This document shows positions 23,297-36,936 of a stretch of DNA of 64,000 bases, in pieces. Source of the stretch: Zizania palustris. Lineage: Eukaryota; Streptophyta; Magnoliopsida; Poales; Poaceae. Position 1 is the stretch's first letter; the number at the start of each line of letters is the position of its first letter. A program made the position numbers and the translations under genes. Below the pieces are notes generated by a model. That model was not told where the DNA came from and ran no database searches. It saw only the letters and a list, made by a program, of their open reading frames with translations. The stretch covers positions 45,325,164-45,389,163 of the forward strand of contig JAAALK010000289.1 of NCBI GenBank assembly GCA_019279435.1, given 5' to 3'.

Positions 23297-26200
23297 TTCA
23301 TCCCCATCCTGAATTCAGGTGAAATTTCCCACGCCGTCATGACAACAGCGACGTTCAGAACCCAAGACTTTCATTTGGATCTGAGTTATTGCACTTAAGA
23401 TCGTAGCTGTTAGGGTTTGTTTTGTAGAGTTTCAGATCTTAAAATCCAGATCGAAGCTCTGAGTTATTTGTGTTTTGAATGTCGAAAGTGTTTGATTAAG
23501 CTGAACTTTTTAGAAATTGGTTTTAGTTAGTTTAGTGATATTTGTGATTAATTTTTCATGTTTTCTGGAGTAGAGCAGCTGAAGCTATCTGAATTCCACT
23601 CCACCGCGCTAGTGTATTTTTTAAAACATTCTGGTTCGAATTAGAACCTAACAAACACTACTACACTAGTAAACACATGACAAAGAAACTGAAGAACCCT
23701 GCCAAATGCGACCTAAGTCTTTCAGGATAAGCAGCTATGGTTAAGCAACGGGATGGTGTCTCCATCAGCCGTGGACGGACTTCGCTCGGGTCGTGGTGTA
23801 GCCACGGAGCTGAGCTCGTGATGCGTATTTTAGAGCGGCATGTCAGGTAAAGCCTTCGACGTGCATCCAGTTAGCCGTGCATGTGTTGCCGTCGAAAGAT
23901 GGTGTATCTTAATGCAGCTCCAGGTGTGAACCATCGTCAATTTCCCTTGTCGGTTTCTTAACTCGGCGTGCAATCTGGAGCACGGCTGACGCAACGCACG
24001 CCGCCGGTGACCTGTGAGCGAGTATATCTCCTACACTCTCAAGTCTCCTGCTGCTAGCTTAGTAGTAGTTGCCCACCAACTTGTGCTTGTGCGTACGCAA
24101 CTGCCATGTTTGCTGGCCTTGCACGTGTAGATTTATATACATGAGTACCTAAAGTATGGGTTGTTGATGATATTAGATAAACAAACAATGAAAATGACAT
24201 CCCCGCGGTGTTGGTTTCGCTGACCGCAGGGGAAGTCGTCCCCCTCCGCGCCGTTCGATTTTGATCGGACGGAGCACGAAGGGATCTTTTGTAGTAATGG
24301 GCCTAACACATGGATGCTTTGAGAAGAGAGAAAAGAAGCTTCGCGCAGAGTTTCATACCATCCGATTGAGATCATACGTCTCCGAAAGGTGACTGCTCTA
24401 TGCAGTCGACACCCCGACTGTAGAGGAGATGCTCCCTAAACAATGACGCGAAGGAAAGTCAATATCCCTCCCTCGTCACTTTGCTATCAAAAGTTTTGAG
24501 CAGAGCTACCCGATTTTGAAAATTTGAGCTATCTGAGATACTGTTTAGAAAATTAATTTCCTGATATTAGAAGTACGGAAACTCTCTCAAACAGTCAAAC
24601 AGGATCTAAGCATCCTTGTCGAAAAAAACTTGATCCGTAAGCTATCGGCTGGAGTTGCCCTTGCAACTGTATGAGATTGTAAAATTATCCGCCTAACAAG
24701 TCAAGTTTTATGAGGTCAACTCCGAAATCCAAAAAAAAAAATGAATTTCGATGTGCAAAAATATGGACAACATCAATGTTTGTTTTGGCTTCATGACGAG
24801 TAGGCGAGTAGCTGCCTTGGTCACCAGAATTTACAGTATCTTCTCTGCCCTATTTTTTATTTTAAAATTAAGATAAAATTGATAAATCGTTAGTGGTAGT
24901 AAAAATTAAAGTTTTTTTATTAATTAAAAAGTACTATCGTAAAGTGCTACTTAGTAGATAAGATTTGCGAACAGAGAATATGAAAAATATAAAAATAAAC
25001 AAGTTATCGAGCAATAATATATCTACCTACTATATAATTGACGAGTTGAAGAGATGGACACGTCATCCTTCTGGCAAATCTCAGCCATTCTTTTACTTTT
25101 GTTAAATCTTAGCCATTGTTTCGTCAGTGCTAATCTAAACAAAGATTAGATTGACTATGGTCATGATCTGCTCGTTCCTCCTCTCCCTCTCTTTTTTCAT
25201 GCAACCTCCGTTCTGGCTCCTGTAATCTACCGGAAAATGGATTATATGTTTTAAAAATTGATCGATGTTATATAATATGTCTAAAATTCATCAAAATTAA
25301 AATCCGTGCTCACCTACGATGAATCCGGATTGCAACGCGGATAAAGGGGGCTAAAGAATCTGAGGGTGCGTAGCGAGAGGCTCGTCGTGGGGCTGTGGTT
25401 GGTGTGCAACAACAATGGCCCTGTATGGAAACTCTAGTAGTGCTAGATGTTAGAGTTATATTGTAACCCTAAATTAACTCTGAAATAACTTTAGCCCTTA
25501 AGGTGTATGGATGCAAGGGTTAGAGGTTAGAATTAGTTACTTTTTCAATCATTTGACTACTTTTTAGCTTGATTTATTGTGGTCAGACTAGTCCCGCTGT
25601 GTGGTTGCGTGGCTGTATGGGGATCCTATGTGGCTGGAAATCCTTTTTTGGTGAGCCTCACACAAACTAGCCCCAATTAGCACCCCTTGGAGGTGTTAAT
25701 TTTTTTAATGGGTTAGATTGAAATAATCCAACTCTAACCCTCCTGTATCGGTATTTTGGAGTTAGTTGAGGTAAATCTAACCCAAACTAATTCTAACACC
25801 TGGATCCATAAAGGGCCAATAAAGACGATAGCGAGAGAGAGATGATTACGGTGTACAAAAACCGCCTACTCTTGTAGGGATTATTGGTGACCAATCATCT
25901 CTTTACCGAATTCATCTCAACATCTAAGTAGATGTTTCCTGCAATCTTCATCATTCACAGATTGCGAGCTTGTATAATCCTCAATTTTCACTTTTTATTC
26001 TCACAGCTTGTTGGCTCTAAAATACAGTTTGTTAACCTGGATTTACTTTGTTGGTGGAAATTATCCCTAGCTTTCCAAATGGAGGCAGGAAAGTAGAGGG
26101 AACAGTATGTCACCCAAAAAAATTCTCCATGGAGATATTCTTTCCAGTTTTTTTCCTTATTATCAAACAAGGCCTTAATGAGAAAAATTGTATTTATCGG

Positions 26201-26974
26201 TATATTGGTGTGAATATGGTTTTAATATGTATATATGTAATATATGGGTGGTTGTGTATTGCAATATAAAAAATTACAATATTAAAATAATATCATGCCA
26301 AAACATGTCAATAACAATGAGAACCACGTGTTAATGAGAAAAGCTGTAGTAGTGACCGATTCACCACCACTAAATACTTTTAAAATAGTGTGTATATACA
26401 CACACTAATCATCCAAAATATTTATGAGATATTTATTTGTAGCTCAACAAATAATTAAATCTAGCCTAATTCAACCGAAACCCTATAGCAATAGAATCAG
26501 TAACCCTATAACAATAGACACCACATGCACTTCCCATAATCGCATCTTGCTCCAACGCTCTCACATTAGCTTGCATCTAATGCATCGACAAGCCATCATA
26601 GCTTAACTGCTCTGTAGTTGTAGTTCACACATATGTGCCACTTCAGTAACTGTCTTGCCACACACATTGTGGCACCGCTAATCTACCACCGCACGTTCGT
26701 GCTACGCTCGATGTGTAATATTGATGTCGTCTAGATCTATAAAATCGTAAGATAGATTTAGATCATCCGTAGAATATATTTTACCTGATACACTTACATA
26801 AAAAACTATATATATTTTCTTCAATGAAATAATGTTTTGTTAATGGATATTTATTTGAGACGATAAAACCCGATACCCACTCGCGGTTTCCTTCTGTTTC
26901 CCCCCCTAATCCCCGTTCCCCCTTCTACACGTTTCCCGGGCGAGCGGAGACGCCGTGGTAGCGGGCTGCGAGCG
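23297..26974. other. intergenic DNA upstream of LON2
   Basis: No gene is supported. A possible MITE lies at about 25500-25816 (similar inverted ends around TGTATGGATGC and GGATCCATA). The last 100 bases before LON2 are GC-rich and are probably its 5' leader. No clear TATA box stands out. Confidence 0.45.
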
Positions 26975-29900
26975 ATGGCGGGCGCGCCGGTGGAGCTGCC
27001 GGGACGGCTCGCCATACTGCCGTTCCGTAACAAGGTGCTCCTCCCCGGCGCCATCGTGCGGATCCGGTGCACCAACCCCAGCAGGTGAGTGGGCGGAGGT
27101 CCGGCCTGGCGATTAGGCTTTCCCGGTTGCGTGTTGTGTGGTCTTCTAGCCTTCTAGGTTGGAATTTGGTGCTCGACGGGCGGATTGGGTGCGGGGCTTT
27201 GAGTGGATTGGTCGTCGTAAGGTCTAATCAATGTGATAAACTGATAATTACAAGGTTTAGCATAGTGTTGTCTCAGTCAGCGAACTCATGATTTTCGATG
27301 TTTTTTTTCTCATGTTCGTCGGCGCTTCCGTTAATTTGTGTGGTTCAAGTAGAAATTGGTTTATCTGCTTGTTTTACAGTATCCGACACTTCTGTTGTTG
27401 TGTTCCTGATGCGATTATACCGTTCCTGAAGTGAAAAGTTCAAAGTTTCTGGCGCAGTTTGATGCTCTCGTTGAATCCACTAATTCAGCTTCCGATTATC
27501 CGCCTATCACTTGGTTTGATTGTTCAGATTAGTATGGGAATTTTCTTGGTGCACAAGTACACTAGCTTGTTAGTGTGTGTTGACTCGGCGGGAGGGAAAA
27601 ATTGTGCCTTTTGGTTTGGATTTTGACTTCGTGGTTTAATTTTTTCTCCTGCAGTGTGAAGCTTGTGGAGCAGGAGCTCTGGCAGCGGGAGGAGAAGGGT
27701 CTGATCGGGGTGCTACCTGTGCGGGACTCAGAGGCTGCAGCTGTTGGTTCATTGCTGTCTCCTGGTGAGATAAAGGCTGCTGTTTCTAATCAGGTTATGT
27801 GTGTCATTAGTGGGCAGTGTGGATTTGTAGTTTCTTACTTTTATTGCTGTCACACGTATATAGGTGTAGGCAGTGATTCAGGTGAGGGAGGAAGCAAGGC
27901 GCCTGGTGGCTCTGGTGGCGAATCAGTGAAGCAGGATATGAAGAATGGGAAGGAACCCATTCACTGGCACAGCCGGTGTGTAACATCACGTCTTTGCTAA
28001 TATATTGCTTTTTTCATATGGTCATATCTATGAACAAGATTTAGGAGAAAAGGGCCTTCAAAAAATATGCCAGTATAGCAGGAATCAATAGCATTTGATC
28101 ACTAAAGGGAAACAAGCTAGTGTTAGTGCTGCTCTGAATACTTATTGCATTCTATGAACTTTGTGATAAATTGATGGAAGCAAAGAATTCTTCTTTATCT
28201 GTTGAGCAGTTGAGCTCTTCTTATGTTGCATACAACAGTGCAGCAATCCATTAACGTACAGTGTGCTTGGATAAAACGAAGGGGGTTAAGATTGGTTGGT
28301 AGTGGACACTGTTGAAAATTAGATAATTTGTCTTGTTTCCTACCTGTATTTTTTTAAAAGAAAACGTGTTAACATTTTTGTTCTGATCATCTATAGGGGA
28401 GTAGCTGCTAGAGCTTTGCACCTTTCCAGAGGGGTGGAGAAACCAAGTGGAAGGGTTACATATATTGTCGTCCTTGAAGGTTTATGTAGGTTCAATATTC
28501 AAGAGCTCAGTGCGAGAGGTTCATATCATGTTGCTCGCATCTCACGGCTTGATATGACGAAAACTGGTAAGATTTTGTTTGTTAAAAAACTAGTTTATTT
28601 TTTCATTGTTTTCCTACACTTATATCCTTGTTGGCTGTCAATCTGTCACTTTATACAGACACACCCTTTTCTTCTTACTTTGATGTCATCTGCCCTATGC
28701 TTGTCGCTTTCTATCGTAGTTATGCCAATAATTTGGTGGTATATTATAGTTTGTACTTTTACCTTTAACTGCCTTCTTGATTTCAACGAATATTAAATTG
28801 ATAAATTCTGACACTTCCATTATTAATTTTCATTGTTTCTGCAATTTGCTAGAGTTGGAGCTGGTAGAGCAAGACCCAGACCTCATTGCTCTTTCTAGGC
28901 AATTCAAAGCTACTGCTATGGAATTGATTTCTGTTCTTGAGCAGGTAAAGAATGTAAGCAGAGCTGTATGTCCTAAATAGATATTTCAAACGTACCTTTC
29001 AAAACTGCAACCTGCATCTTTTGTTATCCTTGCCATTTTTCTTTTTAGGTAATGTGCATTTGACTTACCATGATGATGTTGTTTCTAACTGCAGAAGCAG
29101 AAAACGGTTGGTAGGACTAAGGTGCTTCTTGAGACGGTTCCTGTATACAGACTAGCTGATATTTTTGTTGCTAGCTTTGAAATAAGTTTCGAGGAGCAAT
29201 TGTCAATGCTCGATTCAGTTGACTTGAAAGCTAGACTTTCCAAGGCAACTGAACTTGTAGACAGGCACCTGCAGGTGAAGACATTTATGATTATTTAGTT
29301 AATGTCCCTTAGTTTCAATGACTTCATTACTAAAGATTTAAACATTTAGTACTTTTTAATTTATTTTATTTCCTTGTGATGAACAGTCAATTCTTGTATC
29401 TGAGAAAATAACTCAGAAGGTTGAGGGGCAACTATCAAAGTCTCAAAAAGAATTTTTGCTGCGCCAGCAGGTTTGCTTGTCCATCATGTTATTTTCTGTT
29501 CTCGGAGATTCAGAATTTTTGGTCTTCTCATACATTTGCTTTGTTAGCACTTATGCCCGAGCATAAATTAGATCTCTTCATACTTTGTTTTGGGATAGTT
29601 CGAAAATATACTCAATGGACACAACCCTTTTATTAGAGTTCACGCCTTGTTGGAGTTTATTTTCTTTGTTTTCGTGGCTTCTTTTGTACCACATGTTATT
29701 TTGCTCCCCAGTATGATAGCAATCCTTTTAATGCGCAGATGAGGGCTATCAAAGAGGAACTTGGTGATAATGATGACGATGAAGATGATGTAGCGGCATT
29801 GGAAAGAAAGATGCAGAATGCAGGAATGCCTGCTAATATTTGGAAGCACGCTCAAAGGGAGTTGAGGTAACTAATCCTATCATCTCATTCTATGTGTGCA

Positions 29901-32900
29901 GACATGTGGTACTACAGGGTCTATATCTAGTTGGTTTATTTTGCAGACGCCTAAGAAAGATGCAACCTCAGCAACCTGGATACAGTAGCTCTCGAGCCTA
30001 TTTGGAACTTATTGTGGATCTTCCTTGGCAAAAAGTCAGTGAAGAAAGGGAGCTTGACCTTAGAGCTGCGAAGGAGAGTCTTGACCTTGATCATTATGGA
30101 CTGAGCAAAGTTAAGCAGCGGATTATTGAATACTTGGCTGTTCGTAAGGTTGGTGGGCATGCATAATCACATGTTCTTATGATGTCATGCGGTTTCTCTC
30201 TTATGGGTCTCTCATGGGTAAGCATTAATTCGCTGGCAGCTGAAGCCTGATGCAAGAGGTCCAGTGCTGTGTTTCGTGGGACCACCTGGTGTTGGAAAGA
30301 CATCACTGGCATCATCCATAGCAAAGGCACTAAATAGGAAGTTCATAAGAATCTCTCTTGGCGGTGTAAAGGATGAGGCCGATATTAGGGGTCACCGAAG
30401 AACATACATTGGAAGCATGCCAGGGCGCCTCATTGATGGACTAAAGGTTTAATCACTCCCTATTCCTTTTCTTATTCCATGAGTAACTAGTAGCCTTGCA
30501 ATTTCAATGACTGAACCGATTTTGTTGTCCTTATGCAGTTATGCTTATTAATATCTTTTTTTGATTTGCAAACCATTTTCAATTAGCAACTTCATGCCTG
30601 ATCTTGAGTGTCTTTAGAGAAGATTTGATTTGAAAAATTATGTAGATTGTGCTGTGCTATATTGATATTCTGCCCCTAAAAAATGCAGAGAGTATCTGTC
30701 AGCAATCCAGTGATGCTTCTTGATGAAATTGACAAGACTGGTTCTGATGTACGTGGGGATCCTGCTTCAGCACTGCTTGAAGTTCTTGACCCTGAGCAGA
30801 ATAAAACATTCAACGATCAGTATCCTTTCAATTTATTTGTATAAATAGTGTTTTATGATTAACTGGTTGGTTTCTTAGCGGAATTGGGAGTTAGCCTTCT
30901 CTGATAGGTTGTCATGAGTCATGACTAGGCCATATATGAGTTATTCAAGGTCAAACACATCTGGACATCTTTCTACTGCATTTCTATGCATTGTTCAAAT
31001 TAAAGAATTATTCCTATAAAAGGATGTGATAGACTTGACGAGCTAATGGAAAACCTAACCACTCAAATGGAGATTAAACACAAGATTGGGTTTCAACTCT
31101 GTTCACATGAACAGTACTGTTGTGCACTATAGCAGATTAGGAGTTGTAGCAGGTTTAGGGTTAGGACTTAGGAGTCCTATTTCCTTAAGATTAGCTAGTA
31201 GGTTAATTGTATTATAAATATGGCCCTAGGCCAAAGAAATAATGCGGCCAAGAATTAGATCAGAACAGGCCAGGTTGGAGCCCTACCTTGGCACCTCGCA
31301 GGCGTGGAGGCTGCCGCGCTGACGAGGCTAGGGGCCAATTTCAGCCATGTGGAGGTTGGATGCTGCACGTGATAGACACACTGTACAATATTACATTGTC
31401 TAGAGGATAGATTATGTTTGATCTATGTTCTACATTTATAATTCCTTAACATGTTTTCACCAGCTATTTGAATGTTCCATTTGACCTGTCAAAGGTCATA
31501 TTTGTTGCAACTGCCAACAGGATGCAACCTATCCCCCCTCCTCTGTTAGATAGGATGGAGGTTATTGAGCTACCAGGCTACACACCTGAGGAGAAACTAA
31601 AAATAGCCATGAAACATCTCATACCAAGGGTATTGGAACAACATGGCTTGAGCTCCACGTATCTTCAGATTCCTGAGGTATCAGATGCACACTTTTCTGG
31701 TGCACCATTAGTTGCCTGTAAAAAATTGATATTGTTTGATTAAAATTAGTTTAGTTTTCTCTGCGTGCAATGCAAGATTAGTGAATGGGGGAGAACTTGA
31801 AATGCATTTGATATCTGCTATTACCATGAGCCTTAACAAAACAGTACTCACTGCCTCACTGGTGGTTTGTGCTCTGCTAAATAATAGAGTTCATCTCATC
31901 GATTCAATGTTTGGCTCACAGCAGTAGTTTTGATGGACTGCTTAGCTCCTTTCCATTTCTATACCATTGCGGGCTTCATACGTTCATCTCATCATGCTTA
32001 CACTCCAGGATATGGTGAAACTCATCATTGATAGATACACACGAGAAGCTGGTGTACGTAATCTTGAGAGGAACCTAGCTGCATTGGCCCGTGCAGCTGC
32101 TGTCAATGTTGCAGAACAAGATAGTGTGCTTAGACTTGGCAAGGAAATACAACCAATTACTACAACTCTACTGGATTCAAGGCTTGCTGATGGTGGTGAA
32201 GTTGAAATGGAAGTTATTCCTATGGGCCAGGACATATCAAATACTTATGAGAATCCATCACCTATGATTGTCGATGAGGCTATGCTAGAGAAAGTGCTTG
32301 GGGTATGCCTTTGTCTCTAAACGTTTGAAGTATTGAGTATAGCTTCACCGGAAGCTACAGAGTCCTATCTTTTTGTTTGTTGTACCTAGAGTGATATGTT
32401 ATGTTATATTTGTTCCTGCAGCCTCCAAGGTTTGATGATAAAGAAGCTGCAGATCGTGTGGCAAGCCCAGGAGTGTCAGTTGGGCTTGTTTGGACTTCAT
32501 TTGGCGGGGAAGTGCAATTCGTAGAGGCTACATCAATGGTGGGTAAGGGTGATTTGCATCTGACAGGGCAACTTGGTGATGTAATTAAGGAGTCAGCACA
32601 ATTAGCTCTGACATGGGTAAGCATATTTTTTCACCTATCTGCATTGGTGACATCATAATATTACCTTTGTTTATGTTCTTTTAGTAGAACCTGGTGTTGC
32701 CCATTGATGTTTTTTTCCAATTATTATTACTGGAATTCGTTCCAGACTCCTAAGTCAAATACTATATAAGAAGAAAACTCCACTTCTTTGTGCCTAGTTT
32801 TCCGTGTACTCATGATTTCCTTGGTCTTTAACAGGTGAGAGCAAGAGCTGCTGACCTCAAGTTGTCACCTACTTCAAATATTAACTTGTTAGAGAGTCGT

Positions 32901-33615
32901 GATGTTCACATACATTTTCCTGCTGGTGCGGTGCCAAAGGATGGTCCTTCTGCAGGAGTGACATTGGTAACGTCGTTGGTGTCACTATTTAGTCACAGAA
33001 AAGTCAGAGCAGACACTGCTATGACTGGCGAGATGACTCTTAGGGGCCTTGTGTTGCCAGTTGGTGGTATCAAGGATAAGGTAGTGCTCTAATAGGTTCC
33101 TGATATGTTATTTGTTCCACTTCAAAGATGGAAACTTAACCATTTTCTATGCTCTGCTGTTCTGCTCTGTTTAACTTGAAGTTTTCTCTGGAATTCAGGT
33201 ACTTGCAGCACATAGATGTGGCATCAAGAGAGTAATATTGCCAGAAAGAAACTTGAAGGACTTAGCTGAAGTTCCAGCACCCGTTCTCTCTGGACTGGAG
33301 GTATGTATCGAGCTTCTGCCATATGTAGTCTGACAGTCGAGGATATGATCTGAGCTACTTTATGGAGTGTAAATTATTCAGGGAAAAAAAGAAATCATAG
33401 ACAAAAGTAGCATTGGATAAGTTTTCGATACATAGAGCCGAAGTATCCACAATAGCTACGGCCGCCAGAAACTGAAATAATCCGACCCTGAATATGTTTG
33501 ACTCTCACTCGACTTTAACTTGCTACTGTAGATTCTGCTTGTGAAGCGCATCGAGGAGGTACTTGATCATGCTTTCGAAGGTGGATGCCCTTTGAGACCC
33601 CACTCCAAATTATAG
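26975..33615 (+). CDS. LON2: Lon protease 2, peroxisomal (ATP-dependent)
   Basis: Seventeen exons keep one frame: 26975-27084, 27655-27764, 27864-27975, 28397-28566, 28853-28944, 29095-29274, 29387-29470, 29739-29866, 29947-30148, 30240-30446, 30689-30819, 31464-31677, 32009-32302, 32422-32616, 32835-33080, 33199-33300, 33532-33615. The product is 886 aa, the usual plant LON2 length. An N-terminal Lon substrate-binding domain is followed by the AAA+ module (Walker A GPPGVGKT at 410-417, Walker B LLDEID at 475-480) and the protease domain with Ser782 in PKDGPSAG and Lys825, the 43-residue spacing of the Lon Ser-Lys dyad. It ends in SKL, a canonical PTS1 peroxisomal signal. In Arabidopsis LON2 degrades damaged matrix proteins and supports matrix import. 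No mitochondrial or chloroplast presequence is seen. Intron 11 (30820-31463) has U12-type signals. Confidence 0.96.
30820..31463 (+). other. U12-type (minor spliceosome) intron in LON2
   Basis: The 5' splice site reads GTATCCTTT, the U12 consensus. A perfect branch site TTCCTTAAC lies at 31442-31450, about 13 bases from the terminal CAG. This pairing rarely occurs by chance, and the exons on either side join in frame (codon CA|C, His). The other LON2 introns have ordinary U2-type ends. Confidence 0.85.
31024..31385. repeat. probable transposon-derived insert in the LON2 U12 intron
   Basis: The segment runs between two GTGATAGAC motifs. It contains a TATAAATA motif and a GC-richer tail (about 31260-31370), unlike the rest of the intron. 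It resembles an LTR remnant, but I could not define ends or a target duplication. Confidence 0.3.
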
Positions 33616-33875
33616 CATTAACCAGTCCAAAATGTCGACAATCTGGAATCTTGCCGGTTCTGTACCTGTCTTGGAGATTCGTCGTCGCACACGATTCAGG
33701 TTTCCATGGACGGGCCACTGTTCCTCGAGATCTAATGTCATGCCAAGTCAGGCGTTTGCACGTCCACCTCGGTTGCGCCAACATTCAGAATCTGGATATA
33801 TACCGATTACTAAACAGCAGCGAGATCTGTACCTTTGTTTGTGCATGCATTCCTACTTCCCGCTGCATATCTTTA
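33616..33875. other. LON2 3' flank
   Basis: This is probably 3' UTR and downstream sequence. Overlapping open frames in two phases show no domain. Confidence 0.4.
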
Positions 33876-34041
33876 GGCTTGGTTGTTTCAGTTTTGGATT
33901 ATAAAAATCCAGTGTATAAAAAAAGTTAGGTTCCACCAGTTTATTGAATTGTTATAATCTGTACTCTAGATTATAATAAGTTGACAGAATAAGTTATTTA
34001 GTTTGTTTCAGTTTATAAAAAAAGCCGAAACAAACATGACC
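33876..34041. mobile_element. small MITE downstream of LON2
   Basis: The left end GGCTTGGTTGTTTC and the inverted right end GGTCATGTTTGTTTC pair imperfectly. The element is 166 bp, AT-rich and internally palindromic around TTATAATCTGTACTCTAGATTATAA. Confidence 0.5.
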
Positions 34042-35633
34042 ATAGTGTTATACTGTCTGGTGTACAAGCATAGAGGTCCATCTTCTGTTGATTTGGGTGT
34101 ATATGAAATCTATTCTAGGGGGAAATCAATATATGATATCAATACCAAATAGCATAATAAGGAAAAAACAATGTTGTCACGGGGGTTACTTTTTGGAATT
34201 TTTGCTCTTATGTCACAAAGTTGAGTGGTGTTTACTTTTTTTTGTCACGTCCTGTGTATTTGACAACTGGGTTCAGGGATCACATGTCATACTCATATGG
34301 GGCAAAAGAACAGATTCTACCAACTTATGTGTAGCATGAGAGCAAATCTCTCTTACTTTTTTAGGCTAGCCAGAAATAAGTCATAATAAAATTTCTTGTA
34401 TGTTATTGAAAGTTTATCGGTTTGGTTTTCTTACATGTTACTAAAAGTTTGATGTTTTTTGTAAACGTTTGATTAATTTTTCACACTTCTTTGTGTTACT
34501 ACTGCTATTTTTCTGTTAGATTATTGTCTACATTACATGAAAAAAATCTAAATTGCCTTTATACATGATAGTTCAATAATTCCTTTTTATTCAGTAGATT
34601 GGGGGTTAATGTGACTATAAGTGGATTGAAACAATATGGCTATTCATATTTTTGCCCTTATACAATTCAATAATTCTGATTTATTTATCAGCTTGAGGGG
34701 TTGATGTGGCAATAAGTGGATTAAAACTATAGGACTATTCATATTTTTCTTATTATGGAGATTCTCACATATGTGTTACGAGGCTAAGGGTCTTTTCATC
34801 ATTTATTAAAAAATAATGGTGACTCGTGACATAAAATGATGTGAAAAATAAAAATAGGAAAACCGATGAAATTTTACTGGCGTATAAGAAATTTTCTCAA
34901 AATATTACCAATTTATCACTTGATAGGTCGATTACCATAGGTTAGTCAATTAGTAAACTTACATGGTAATCACTAATTAAAAAAATTGTCTACTTATCAC
35001 TAATTAGTCACTGATGGTGATTAGTAAATTAGGATGACTTCACGAACCAATTTTACCGAATAACTTCATCCTCATTTTAGGGATGCCAATATTTCAACTA
35101 AATATTCTTAATCTATCTGCATCTCTAGCTCTATAATTTTTTGGAGCTACACTGAACCTGCTACAAAAGATCTTGGAGCTGTTCCAAACAATAGAATATT
35201 TCTTTCCATGATCTTTGCATACGACCACTAAATGATTATTTACGGGCTCGGGAGCAACAAGGCTGTGACCTGTCTGGCTTATGGGGGTTACTGGGAACCC
35301 GAGTCCAAAAATTTATTTAATTATTATTAGCAAATTTTTATCATTTGCGTGCATCTTAGATTTAATATGATGTACTGCTTAAAATAGTGTATCTCTTTAG
35401 TTTTTCTCTAACGATAGCGATCCCACTGTCTGTCAATGGGATCCATATCAAATTCTTTTTTTACACACGTAGTAGTTTCACAAACAAAGTAGATCAAATT
35501 CAAGAATGAAGATGAACGGTGTATATGGTAGCCAAATTTTGCAAAATAAGCGGCTGTTTTTAGATTTGTCAATTTGTTTTAATTTTTATCATACGGAGAT
35601 TCATAGTTGCCTCACACTAACTAGATAGTTTAA
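34042..35633. other. AT-rich intergenic DNA, nothing recognised
   Basis: No coding frame is supported. Two similar segments of about 120 bp, each with an AATTC...GATGTGRC(T/A)ATAAGTGGATT-like core, lie near 34570-34660 and 34665-34755, suggesting an old tandem duplication. Confidence 0.4.
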
Positions 35634-35861
35634 GGGTACGTTTGTTTTAGTTTTTGTTAGTTAGAGATTCTAATTAATCAGCTAGTCTAAGTATCATGGC
35701 GAGAATCTAAAGAAATTGATGTTTTACAACTTCTTGATTCTAGTTTAATTCTAGATTCTATAGATACCGATTTTCACAATCTTAATCTGAATCTGGTTCA
35801 TTTGTTTTAGGTTTAGATTTCAAAAATGGTTGCAACTGTTAGAAACTAAAACAAACAAACT
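35634..35861. mobile_element. MITE with GTTTGTTTTAGTTT ends
   Basis: ACGTTTGTTTTAGTTTTTGTTAG at the left is mirrored on the right by CTAAAACAAACAAAC after an inverted CTGTTAGAAA. The interior is AT-rich. The superfamily is not assigned. Confidence 0.55.
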
Positions 35862-36084
35862 ATAAGTATCGCTTGCATTTCTTTAATTTATTTTTAAATT
35901 CTACAATTATTTATTCTCATTTTTTTTAAAAAAAAGTAGTTACACATGCTATGATAGAATGGAACGCGTCTAGTACAAATCATCTACCTCGTGTAACCTT
36001 AGAAACCACAAATCAATGACACACAATGTTAATCTAATAGAAGACTACTAGTACTAATATTTTATAGTTAAACCCTTCGTTGAA

Positions 36085-36675
36085 TCAACATCTTGTGATC
36101 TTAATTTCAGATACCAAAGAACAATTAATTAGTGTGTGCTTTCTATGTTTGCCCATATTAGGCTATTCACAATGAGAGTTTTATGAGGTATTTTATGGTA
36201 TTAATTACCATGTCATATCAGATTTTTTGCTGACATAACATTCAATTAATAAGGAAAGAGAAGGAAGTAGTGTCATCACTATAACATGGTGCTAACCTGT
36301 TTCTAAGATGAATGAAACGAAATGAAACACTCATTGAGAGCCAAATCGTTTCATCAGAGAGAGGGTATTTCATGAGAGCTAGTTGAATTTAATTATACCG
36401 GTTAGCCTAGAAAATAGTGAAATAAAACTCTCCACTGAGAGAGTGTATTTCATTCATTTGTAAAGTTGATGTGGCATTTTAGGAAACAGTGTTACGAAAC
36501 CCACCACTGTGAATAGTCTTAAATATAATGCATAAGTAAAAATAATACAGAAAACGAGAAAGAAATAACACTACATGAGAGATATAGTTGTTCAAAATGC
36601 ATAATAAAATACAAAATGACTTGTTTCAAACAACTCTTGATACAACTTTAAAACGGTTTTTTTAAACCGGAATAT
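36085..36675. mobile_element. Stowaway MITE relative, interrupted by a Tourist MITE
   Basis: The outer parts (about 36085-36160 and 36519-36675) align with the complete Stowaway-like copy at 4376-4628, sharing ACAATTAATTAG, ATGTTTGCCC and AATGCATAATAAAATACAAAA. The ends are eroded. A separate element occupies 36161-36518. Confidence 0.65.
36161..36518. mobile_element. Tourist-like MITE, 358 bp, nested
   Basis: The ends GGCTATTCACAATGAGAG and, inverted, GACTATTCACAGTGGTGG are flanked by TTA at 36158-36160 and 36519-36521. It is inserted inside the older Stowaway relative, so it is the younger of the two. Confidence 0.8.
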
Positions 36676-36936
36676 ATGTTCTCATGCTAGAAACTCAAAT
36701 AAGGTTCAGTTTCTCCCTCCAAAATCTAAATGTACAACTTTCGAAGAAAAAAAACCAACGGCTTTGCCAACGGTAACCTGTCCAGCGAATGAAATCAGCG
36801 AATAAAGCAGCAGCAGATCCACACACTCAGCTCGTCAGATTGTCACCAACGTCTCCACGTCTCCGCCGCTGTTCTTAGCCTAAAACACGACGACAAAAAA
36901 AACGGAGTCTTGATTCGGCAACCCCAATTTCTTCCG

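Noticed and set aside
36910..36936. Upstream extension of the GH17 frame to a TTG
   Set aside because: The first ATG at 36937 gives a proper signal peptide; plant genes rarely start at TTG.
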